Shown here: one piece after another, positions 36,886 to 46,893 of the stretch
How the letters are laid out: each line of letters starts with the position of its first letter
Position numbering within the stretch: position 1 is the first letter of the stretch
Assembly: GCA_030549175.1 (NCBI GenBank)
Contig: JAUKUA010000002.1
Span: 2,294,001 to 2,358,000 of the forward strand
DNA: 64,000 bases
Reading direction: 5' to 3'
Source: Lasiosphaeris hirsuta
Lineage: Eukaryota; Ascomycota; Sordariomycetes; Sordariales; Lasiosphaeriaceae
Translations under genes and position numbers: made by a program
The notes under the pieces: model-generated
Database searches by the model: none
What the model saw: only the letters and a program-made list of their open reading frames with translations
What the model was told of the DNA's origin: nothing

Positions 36886-39800
36886 ATGGCAACATTAATG
36901 TCAAACGGTGCAGCTGGCACTGAGGTGCCTGGCGCTGCGAGCGGCGACATACTACTAAAGATACACGATGCGCTTAAGATTGTCCACAGCCCGTACTCGA
37001 CCAACCAGTCGCGACAAGAAGCCCAGGCCTTCCTAGAGGAAGTAAAGAACCTCAACGAGGCGCCCTCCCACGGCTTTACGCTCGCCTCCGACAAAGTTCA
37101 GGCCCCCATCATCCGCCACTACGGTCTTTCGCTTCTCGAGCATGTCGTCAAACACAGATGGGCAGAATATGGCTCGGAGCAGCGTGTATTCCTTCGTGGC
37201 TGGATTCTACAGTTGTCTGAGAACGTCTCGAAGGACGATCCACCGTACCTGAGGAGCAAGATTGCCCAGCTCTGGGTCGAAATCGCGAAGCGATGCTGGG
37301 CCGCCGACTGGATGGACATGGATTTCTTGTTGGTTCGCTTATGGGAAGTCCAAGACTCGCCAGTGCACAAGGAGTTTGTTTTACAGATTCTCGAGATTCT
37401 CTCCGACGAAATCTTTAATGGTGAAGACGCGGTGGTCGCCATTCGAGAGGGTGTGCTGAGTAAGGCCTGTGTCGAGATATTCACACCCGCTTCTGTCCTG
37501 ACCGAATCTTTCCCAAACCGTCAAACTGGCCCCGGCGTACGATTCGCCGACGAGGGTTGGATTAGTCGAGTGACCCAGCTCACCAGGGAGTGTCTCAACG
37601 GAGACCTTGAGCGGAGTGAGGATATTAGGGCGTGTGCAGTCAGGGCTCTCGCAGTTCTCAACTCCGTCATACCATGGGCGATTCCGAAAGCGATACACGC
37701 TGCCGATTGCCGACCTGTCATATGCAATTGCCTTGCAATCCCAAGCGTCCCAGTCCAGAAAGCTGCGTTGGAGGCTTTACATTCTCTATATTCCCGATCC
37801 ACTTTGACAAATGATGAGTTCATCGACCTCGTTGTACCAATGTATCAACCAGACCTGGTACATCTTTGCAAGCAGCTCTTCGAGTGGTCAACAGTGGATG
37901 CTCAGGATATCGACGACGATAAGTACCAGTTTGCCAAGAGGTTCTCCGAGGCAAGTACCCATCCCTGTCCTACATATTGGTTGTATGTTAACAACATGTA
38001 GATGATCTCATGTATTGGGAATTACTTGGATAGAAAGTTTGCCTCCATCCCCCCTGGAACAAATATCCAGGGGTTTCTTGAGCTTTTGCTCTCGGTTGTT
38101 CAAAGCCAGAGCCTAGTTGTGTCCATCCCTGTCCTGGTCACATGGACGCGACTTCTAAACCATAGGGCTCTTGGGCCAGCCGCTACTCACACTCCCATTG
38201 TTGCCGCTCTCCTTGGGCTTTGTAGCTCTCGGCTGCTGCGCTATGAGAGTCTCCCAGAGGACAATGAAGATCCGACTTATGTACTTCTGGTCGAAGACAC
38301 GGACACTATTCCAGAACGGCACGCCTTTCTCGGAAATTATCGTCGCTATAGCATGCAAATAATTGAAAGCATCGTTCAGCTCAAGCTATCGGACTCATTT
38401 TCCTATATCCTGGGACAAGCCGAAAACGCCCTCAAAACACTCTATGATGGCCAACCCCCCCTGAACCGTGAGTTTGCGAACCAGATGCACAGCTGGATGT
38501 GCTAACACAAGTTTCAGCCTCAAACTACTCCAAGACCGCTATGCCGACGCTGAGGGTGGATGCTCATGCCACCGTCGTAGAAGCAGCTCTCAAGGGCTAT
38601 GTCAAATGGAGGTCGACTCACCAGGCTCAAGAAGAGCAGACGATCGCGAATATCGAAGGGCATTTCGAGACATGGTGCAATCAAGTGTTGGAGATGAAGT
38701 TTGAGGTAAGAGTGGGAATCACTGCAAAGCTGGCAGACTGCTGACTGTGTTCAAGGACCCTTTGATTCGCAAACGAATACTTCAACTACTAGTGGCCTTT
38801 TCCACAACAGCACTAGATGCAAATGCCAACTTCATGCTCAGAGTTCTCGAACATATCCTAATGACATGGCCGGCTTTGCAGCCGGATTACAGGGTCTTCA
38901 ACGATGCTATCCGGGACTTGCAAACAGAAAGTATGGTAGAGTTGCAAAGACTCGCTTCCAAGATGCCAGATCATCTCCTGGTAAGATATGAATTTGATCC
39001 AAGGGAGAATTCTGACTAATCAAAGCACGTAGGGTGTCTATGACCAGTTAGAGGCCAAGGTCAAGGAAATGATCGCTTCAGGAACCCTTGATGAGAAACG
39101 CCAAATCGCCTACCAAAGTTTTCTGTTCATTATCATGTAGGCGCTTCCCTTCTTTACCTGCAAGTACAGGTGCTAATTGTTATCATAGCCACCGCGCTAC
39201 CTGTATCGACCCAGCAACACGAATTGCCCGCCTCACAACCTTCATAGAACCCGTTAAGGAAAGGTGGAAGGACACATCCCTGAACCAAGCTCTGGGCTCC
39301 TTCGACGGTTTCTGTCAACTCATGGGTCTTGACAAGGCACAGCAGTATCTGACTCGGCATCAAATCCACGAAGTCGGGGATTGGGGCTCGACGGAACTCG
39401 ATGCGGAAGGACTCGCGTTGCAAAGCGAGCTGGAACAGAGGCAAACCGTGAGTGGCGCCTTTCTCGAGTCGGCCACCGCGCTTTCTAACACAAGTTGTAG
39501 ATGCTGCCATTGCGCTTGACCAAATCTTTCTTGACATACTCAGTTGAGAAGTTGGAAAAAGACTCACCGCCTTACCTAGCTTCTTGCACTCTATGGCAGG
39601 ATGGCTTCCCCCTAATTCTACCGGAGCTTCTCAAGTTCCTAAGGTAGGCTTCTAGATATGGGAACGCAAACCCGACCAATAATGCTGACCATGTGGGCCT
39701 AGTTACGCACACGCATGCCACGATCCAAAAAATTGGAGCATCCTGCCGGCAGAGATGAAGTCCGTTGTGGGCAGGGTCCTTACCGACCGCTTCTGGCAGG

Positions 39801-41143
39801 CGGGCATTTCAGAAGGGAGCAAAGATGATTTTTACGCCAGGGTTCTCGACAAAAAGAACACCCTTGAAGGCCTTGCATCGAGTATCCGAGGCTCGGTCCG
39901 GTTTGTACGAGAAACCTGCTACGCCATCATCTACTGTATGAGCCGGCTGGACGTGCAGTTTTACGGCTTCACCGAATTACCTGGACCCCTGGCCAACGCT
40001 CTTTTCGCCGACTCGTTCTCCCTTTCGGCCCATCAAGTGATCAATCTTCTGAACTTGGTTAGGTTCCTGGTAGACCACTGCCCCTTGGAACTTCGAGATC
40101 ACTTCTTACCGCCAATTCTCGCAACCTGCTTCCAGCAAATGGACACAAAGATCAGCTCGGAATGGGAGAAGCTGGGACGGCAGGAAGAGGTGCAAGCCGC
40201 CGCCGAAGAGCTCACCGAGGAGATGAAGGCCGAGAGTATCTTACGCCAGCTGACCTATTCGGCGGTAATTATGGTGGCAGATTTCCTGGATCCGGCGAAG
40301 ACCGGTAAGCGTCTTTCTGAACAAAGTCACAGTCATTCCAGATCTCATCTCAAGATAACCTCCGCTTACAAGTCTGAAGGCGTCGCAGTACCCCCGCCGA
40401 GGAAACCCCCAGTGAATGGCGTCGGCGACACCAACAAAAAACACCCCTCCCTTCGCAGGTTTTGTCTCATGAATTCAGCCATTGTTGTTCCGCTTCTACT
40501 ATTCTGTAGTCATGCGATTCGTATGCACGATGGGAGATGCTGTGGTGTGGTTCTCCGAGTCTTCCGCTCGATAGTACCCGAATTTCACGCCAAGCGGGAG
40601 TCGGGGCAAGGCGCCCCCCTGGACGATTTCCTGATTCCCTCGGATACGGCAAGCGAGATTCGGGAGTTCATCTCGACTGAGGTGTTGAAGGCAGCCATCT
40701 CATCGCTTCACGACCCTTACTTTGTCGAATCCCAGAAGGAGCTGGGCTCGCTGATCGCGTCGATCCTGGTCCATTATTGCCCACTCACTCCCACACCTCG
40801 GAACATACTCACCTCATTGCCTAATATCAAGCAAGAAGATGTGGACCAGGCGATCGAGTATGTGTCACGGCCAGGCCTGAACTCTCGGCAACAGCGGGCC
40901 ATTATCCTCGATCTGCTCAAGGACTTGAAGGGCGTCAGTATCTCAGAGATGGGCAAGCTCAACAAGAGCCTTGGCGTCAGACCTGATCGCAGTAGCAAGA
41001 AGTCAAACCGGAGTAAGATGGCTCAGGAGTTCATGACGTTGGTTATCAACTCGACAGACGGAGCATCAAACACGGGCGTGCCTGCAAGCCGGAAGAGCCC
41101 TGACCTCGAAGGAGTGGCTGGTATGTTCAACGAGGGCGGCTAG
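36886..41143 (+). CDS. MSN5: Exportin-5/Msn5-type karyopherin
   Basis: Importin-beta family nuclear export receptor. Yeast Msn5 exports phosphorylated regulators, and animal exportin-5 exports hairpin RNAs. Exons: 36886-37950, 38002-38467, 38518-38705, 38756-38980, 39033-39136, 39189-39447, 39501-39643, 39703-40304, 40389-41143, giving about 1268 residues. ATG 36886 is the first in-frame ATG; frame extends upstream only through non-ATG codons. N-terminal landmarks SNQSRQEAQAFLEEVK-like, APIIRHYGLSLLEHVVKHRW and LWVEIAKRCWAADW are typical of the exportin-5 subfamily. Helical HEAT-like sequence continues to the end. Intron 1 starts with GC (GAG/GCAAGT). The last intron (84 nt) keeps frame if retained. 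Confidence 0.9.
37951..38001 (+). other. GC-AG intron in the exportin gene
   Basis: Between GAG (37948-37950) and ATGATCTCA the 51-nt intron begins GCAAGT and ends TAG. GCAAGT is the strongest form of the rare GC donor. Retaining it runs into a stop (TAG at 37999-38001). Removing it joins RFSE to MISCIGNYLDRK in phase. Confidence 0.8.
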
Positions 41144-42273
41144 CAGCGGGCGTGTGGCACCGGGGCGCATGCTCTCATAGTATGCTTAAGCTGAATATCT
41201 TGGACTCGGGTAGCTGTGCTTTGGCGCGGGTCTGGGATAATTCGATATTTGCAGGCAGTCCTGTCGTTGATGGGGGAGGTTTCGGATACACAGCCGAGAT
41301 CGGAAATGGCTGGAAATACCCTGTTGTGTAGTCTTTGCCCTTGGGTATACCCGGTCGGTTCTATGCACTTGACAGCATGCCAGGGCTAGAGGGCAAACTT
41401 GTATAGCATAGAAGGCAAAGAGAGACAGACAGACCGAGAGGACCCGGCATGTAGCGAGCAATTGCAGACATAATCGGCTCCCATATGACTGAATAGAAAT
41501 GCTAGTATTCATATTTGTAAAGAACTGGCTTTAATGCAGACTACCTATCTAGGTCTGTCCCGCAGGTCCCACGGCCCCTCGTTTTGCCCTTCTAGACCCC
41601 GGCCACCTGGGTGGCCTCTGAGCTCCGGTCGGGGGTATGTCACCGCAGTTGTTACATCGCCGACCTAGGCACCGCCTCCGACACCCACGCCAGCCAAGAC
41701 AGCTTCAAACAGAACATGAAGTCAATGGCTCTGAGCACCTGTCCTTATGCGTTTTGTCACCGCACACCTGCATGTGACCTTAATCACCATGCAGAGGCAC
41801 AGCACACATTCCCACCGGGAGGAAACGAGATATATACAGCTTGTCGAAACGTAAACGCGCTGACCTCGCCGACCTTATCGACCTTATTGCTCGAGTCGGG
41901 CACTTGGCGGTGGCAGATGGGTCCAGACGCTGCAGTGATCGCCTGGTTTCACGTCAGTGCACGTCAACCAGGGGTGGGCATGGGGAGTTCGAGGCACATC
42001 ATTGACCGGGGAAGCTGCAACACATCAACTCCCGGCGCGCATCCTTTTGAGGAACTTCCCGCCCGAAGAGTCGCATTCCCACGGCAGTAGATCACCTGAG
42101 CGCCCTCGAATGCCGGGCCCGCCCATCTCTCCCCTGTGTTTCTTATACGTTGCATACATTGCATATTAGCCTTTAAACTGCCGACTCAGCTATTGGACTA
42201 CCTGGACCTGCCTGGTAAACTACTCAACTGTCTACCCTATCTCACCTTGTCACACTCCCAGCCAAGCGTCGCC
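41144..42273. other. Promoter region of the Zn2Cys6 gene
   Basis: 1.1 kb between the exportin stop and the regulator start. CTACCTATCTAGGTC lies at about 41541-41555. A frame at 41611-42090 has no family features. Probably regulatory DNA. Confidence 0.5.
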
Positions 42274-44585
42274 ATGGTGTATTGCGGCAAGCCCTCACGG
42301 GGTTGCCAAATGTGCCGTATGCGACGGATCAAGGTGCGCTTCCAATAAGTTACAAGCTATTAGTCTGACGCAACGGCAGAGTCCTATTGCTACTTGTAAT
42401 ATGATATTGACAATCGAGATACCAATAGTGCGATGAGACCAAGCCAGCCTGCAACCAATGGTACGTGCTCCCGGCCCTCATCGAACATTGCGAGGATCGA
42501 ACATTAGGAGGCAGACCAAATGGCGCACCCAGCAGCAATCTCTCTATATTTCTAGCCCTTCAACCCTAGAGCGGAAGAGAATCACTGACAGCCTAGGTAA
42601 TGAAGCGCCAAATCCAGACGCCAGTGTCCTGGATACAAGGACGAGTTTGATATCGTTTTCCGCAACGAGACCAAGGCAACGGAACGGCGGGCCAAGAAGA
42701 TCAACAAGAAAGGGGCACCGCTTGCAGCAAAACATGGCAACTCCGCGTCCACATCTAGCGAAGAGCCTCGGGGGGTGGCTTCCTCACCCTTTGAGCTAGC
42801 TGTCATACCGGCCATCCAGATTCCCCCAGAAACGCAGGCCTCATGCCACTTTGTGTCAAACTTCATCCTCTTGCCCCGGCAGGACAGCGCACGTGGCTTC
42901 ATGGATTACCTCATTCCACTCATGAACTCACAATCGGCGGCCAACTATCTCCAACACGCCTTCAATGCCTGCGCTCTAGCCTCACTCGGGAACAGGGTGG
43001 GTGTCAGCGGCGTGGACTTTCCTGACAGGGCGTTTAGCGAGTATTGCAGGGCCTTGAGCGCCACGAATCTCGCTCTCAGAGACCCCAAAACATCGACTTC
43101 CGATGCCGTATTAGCTACGGTGCTGTTGCTGAGCATGTTTGAGGTGCGTTCCCTTCTTCGCTCGCCGCTACTTTGTGACCTAATATGCTCTGTGACTTCC
43201 CAGAACATCACGGCAAGACAGGTTGGAGACTTCGCCTGGGGATCCCATGTTGAAGGCGCCATTCAACTTGTCAGGGCCCGCGGGCGGAAGCAGCTGAAAA
43301 CCAAAATCGGCCTCCAGCTCTTCATCGCTGTTCGAACCCAGCTTGTAGGATGCGCACAGCCCTGTCCCTCTTCTTTGCGTGTTAGCATAGGTATGCTAAC
43401 CCGTCCAGATTATCCACACACTCTCCTCTGGCAAGGCGCCCGTCATGGGCGTAGACTGGTGGCTCCACGAGGCTGTATTCGACAAGCACGCCGCGGCCTG
43501 CCAGCGGCTGAATTTGTTGACCAGCGAGTTGCGAGCCGAGGTGACACGCGTAATGACAACCGCTGCGCGGACGTTGGAAAATGTCGATGTTATCCTTGCT
43601 CTATTGCGCCGTGCTCACCAATTGGACCAGGAGCTAGCCGACTGGATGCAGGCCTTGCCAGAACACTGGCACCCCAAGACACTCTACTGGCAAGGCGACG
43701 TGGCGGACGGGAACTACTTGAAGGCCGAGGCTTTTCCCGGCCGCGTCGACATATACAACGACTTGTGGATCTCCAGCGTCTGGAACCTGGCGAGAACTGC
43801 CCGGCTCATCCTAATGTCCATCGCGGTACGTTGTGCCGCGTGGGCGTGCTCGCCCGTCGACTATCGGACGACACCCGAGTACGCGACCGCCGCACAAATT
43901 GCCGCCGACAACATCACAGACATCCTCGCTTCAGCGCCTTATCACCTTGGCTGGCATACTAAGAGGAGACACCTCTTCAACAGCAGTGACTTGTCGGGGT
44001 TTGCCTGCGGCGAAGACGAAGGCATAAAGGGGCTTGCGGGATATTTCCTCACTTGGCCGCTGGCTTGTGTCATGAGCCAGGACTATCTTACCGATGCCCG
44101 TATGCCATTCAGCCTCAAAACCCGCCCTCGTTTGTCTTCCCCTAGCTAACAGACATGTCCGTTTAGAGCGACAATGGGTCAAAGGCAGGCTCAAGTACAT
44201 CGGCGACGAGCTGGGCGTTCGGTACGCGCACATCCTCGCCTTGGTATGTGACCCCCCTTCCTGACTCTTTGCGACCCGGTGCGTGTTGTTGATTATCGCG
44301 TAGCTCCAAATCCGCCTCCCATCGATGCTCATCCGCCGCGACGGCCTGATGGCCCAGCCGTACCCGATGGCAGGCGACTTTGAGAAGCTGTTGTCTGCGA
44401 GACAGGCAGCTCCAACAGCCGGGTATGCGTTGAACCCGCTCCAACAACGTGAGGCGATGCAGAGGCAGGAGTTCGAGCAGGCTCGGACAGAACTGCTGGC
44501 CAAAGCCACCGGTACGGCTGGGGAGTCGGGGAGATCTGTCGCCAAAAAATGGCTGGCTCTTGGCTCGGAAGGTAAGAAACAGTAG
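42274..44585 (+). CDS. Zn2Cys6 binuclear-cluster transcription factor
   Basis: Fungal nuclear regulator; target genes unknown. Exons: 42274-42333, 42429-42460, 42606-43143, 43204-43344, 43409-44099, 44167-44243, 44304-44585, giving 606 residues. The N-terminal cluster is split over three exons. After splicing it reads C-x2-C-x6-C-x6-C-x2-C-x6-C (CQMCRMRRIK, CDETKPACNQ, CAKSRRQC), followed by PGYKDEFDIVFRNET. This PGY-D-x-x-F-R-N-E block is characteristic of a large Pezizomycotina group. The middle and C-terminal parts are helical, as in the fungal-specific regulatory region (NFILLPRQDSARGFMDYL, WGSHVEGAIQLVRARG). No linked pathway genes lie next to it, so its role cannot be inferred from context. 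Confidence 0.88.
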
Positions 44586-45167
44586 GAGTTACTACCTATC
44601 ACTGGACACACGTTCCTCTCGCGTCTCGGTACTTGCTTGCGAGAGGTTTGGTGGTTGTTGAGTTGCCATAGCTGTATGCGAGCCGCAGGACACCTTGGCC
44701 TTGGAGGTCAAAATATTTTCGGTTGTACACGCAAGACGTGACAGCTATGAGAAATACGAGATGGCTGCCTGCCATGAGAAGGATCGAGTCATCGGTTGTA
44801 GGAGACACCGATCCAAGCCACAGGAGAAGGCTAGATATAGTTCTATGACCTTCTCAGGCGTATAGAAAATGATCGAATGCAAGGAGCGCCTGCTATCACA
44901 TCTTGCCACGTCAACAATCTGTCTACTTCCCTTCCTGTAAAAGGTCGCAGTTGTCAAGATCATTGCGCAATGCAGCCTTACGCTCCCGAAAGAAACCAAG
45001 CAAAGCCCCGGGTATTGCGCCTCGCCGTCCTCTGAAAACCCCATCGTGACAAATGAAACCTCGACAGATAATCATATCAAGTCATACAGCCTCCCCGGTG
45101 CTCGACAGCATCTCCGATCCGCACATTTTCGGAAGGTTCAGTCCTGTCGCACTCCACGAAGGCGGGC
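44586..45167. other. Convergent 3' gap regulator / small membrane protein
   Basis: Shared 3' flank. No gene was recognised. Confidence 0.5.
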
Positions 45168-45557
45168 CTACCTCTTCTTCTTATCTCCCTTGGATTCACC
45201 ACTCAAGTTCCACGCCTTGACAACCCAACCCTGTGTCTTGTCGACGTAATCCTCGTTCTCGACGTGCTTGACGCCCACGCGCAACCCTCCATCCTTGGTG
45301 AAAGAGACGTTCTTGTTGCCCATCTGCTCCTTCGCCTGCGCCTGGATCTTTATCACCGACAGGTAAATTTGGTAGAGGACCCAGCCCAAGCCGCCGAGGA
45401 AAACAAACGTCACCAGGAGGGGGAGGATCTGACTGTAACGGGGTGTATGCAGCTTGTCAGCAAGCTGGAGAAGGCCCCGGGCCTGGGGGAACACGGCGGG
45501 CACACACCTGAGTGTTGACGACGCCGGGGCGGCGCTCTTGTCTTTGCCCCACGACAT
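45168..45557 (-). CDS. Small single-span membrane protein, function unknown
   Basis: I do not recognise a named family. Minus-strand exons 45557-45508 and 45432-45168 give 104 residues starting MSWGKDKSAAP. The 75-nt intron (GTGTGT...CAG) joins in phase. Residues about 18-43 form one membrane segment (QILPLLVTFVFLGGLGWVLY). A helical, Gln/Lys-containing stretch follows (IKIQAQAKEQMGNKNVSF), then a GGLRVGVKHV block and a basic C-terminal KGDKKKR that could act as an ER retention signal. Codon pattern, a good intron and an ATG in context support a real gene. It is divergent from SEC24. Confidence 0.75.
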   Translation of the reverse strand: MSWGKDKSAAPASSTLRCVPAVFPQARGLLQLADKLHTPRYSQILPLLVTFVFLGGLGWVLYQIYLSVIKIQAQAKEQMGNKNVSFTKDGGLRVGVKHVENEDYVDKTQGWVVKAWNLSGESKGDKKKR

Positions 45558-46893
45558 TTTGGTAGGGTGCGCTGCAACGCGGGTAGAAGCTAGGCTGGGT
45601 GAAGGGGCCGGGCTTTTTTGGCTTTGAGCTAGAATATGCTGTGTCAACCGCCGACTACCGCGAGGGCGATTGATTATCTATTGATTTCGGTGGGTACTTA
45701 GGTATGCGCCGGGTTGCTTGGGTGCAGGAATCGGCCACAGGACAGGTGCAAATTGACACCTCAACGTATGCGACTGGGACTAAAGGTAGGATACGCATGC
45801 GACCGAGTTAGAGACGGCGAAGTACGTAGTGGTAGTTTGTGAATTTCAGATAGGATCGGAGGATGCCCCCAGTCCAAGAAGGACCACCTTTGAGAGGCAG
45901 CCGGCTAGCCCCCACCTCATACGTCGCAGCTCTCTGTTCGTTAGCTCGCGGCATCTGTGGACTCGGCATCACCCCACCCAAGAAATGTATTTTGAACCTT
46001 CGAATTGCATTTGGAACATCACAGAAAAGACTCTCTACTATCTGTAATAACATGTATATGCAAACTTTGCGTTTAGTGAAGAGGTAGCCTCCCTGACTCT
46101 TCAGCTCCAAGTCATGGGCTAACAAACAAATGAGGTCCTGAGTTACGAGTCCATGTCCTACAAAAGGGAGCTAGATGCCTGCCTGAGCTGCGGGGGTGAT
46201 GCTATGGGGCTTGAAGGTAAAGTAATAGTTAATGTACTACCTGGTACCTCAACCCCCGCAGATAGAGAGCTGGGGAACATTGTCTGGTACAAAGGTACCG
46301 AAACGGTAGACTCTTGGGATGCAAGCCAGTCATTCACGTGCAAGATCAGCAGACGTGGGAGCATCCGGACAACCTGCTAGGAAGAGAGTGCGGGTGAGCT
46401 TGGCTATGTGCACACGGCGACTTCCAAGGTTGCTGTGTTCAGAATCACCCACCCACAAATTCCACTGCGGTGAAGCTGTCCAAGCGGCAACTTCGACACA
46501 GTATTTCCTTAGCAAGCCTTGTTCAACCGCGGATAGGCTCCAGTTTTTGTCGCTGTGGCATGGAGCGTCCACAATCCTAAAGGCCCTTGTCATTCTCCCA
46601 CCGATGAGGCCAGTCTGTCTTCCTTTCCTAGCTCCAACTTCTGACAGCCCCTCGCCGCCAAACGTGGCAAGGTCGAAAAGGCAGAGCTCCAAAAACCAAA
46701 CACCCAATTCACAAGGCAGCTCCACCACTCTCATCCTCCCATCTCACCCTCAACACACTCGACAGTCGAAACACAGATCGACTTTCTCCGGCCGCGCGAG
46801 TCGCCAATAAACATTCGCGTCTGGTGCCAAGGCCGACTACCAACTCATTGCCTTGCAACCCAGACGGCCGCATCGTCGCAGACCGAGTTTACC
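45558..46893. other. Divergent region small membrane protein / SEC24
   Basis: 1.3 kb, presumably both promoters. It contains TACTTAGGTA at 45695-45704 and CTACCTGGTACC at 46237-46248. Short frames only; no gene was recognised. Confidence 0.5.

Noticed and set aside
41611..42090. 159-codon frame upstream of the Zn2Cys6 gene
   Set aside because: Composition and lack of motifs fit chance; it lies in the expected promoter.
42274..45557. Possible biosynthetic cluster around the transcription factor
   Set aside because: Neighbours are an exportin, a small membrane protein and SEC24; no synthase, oxidase or dedicated transporter is adjacent.
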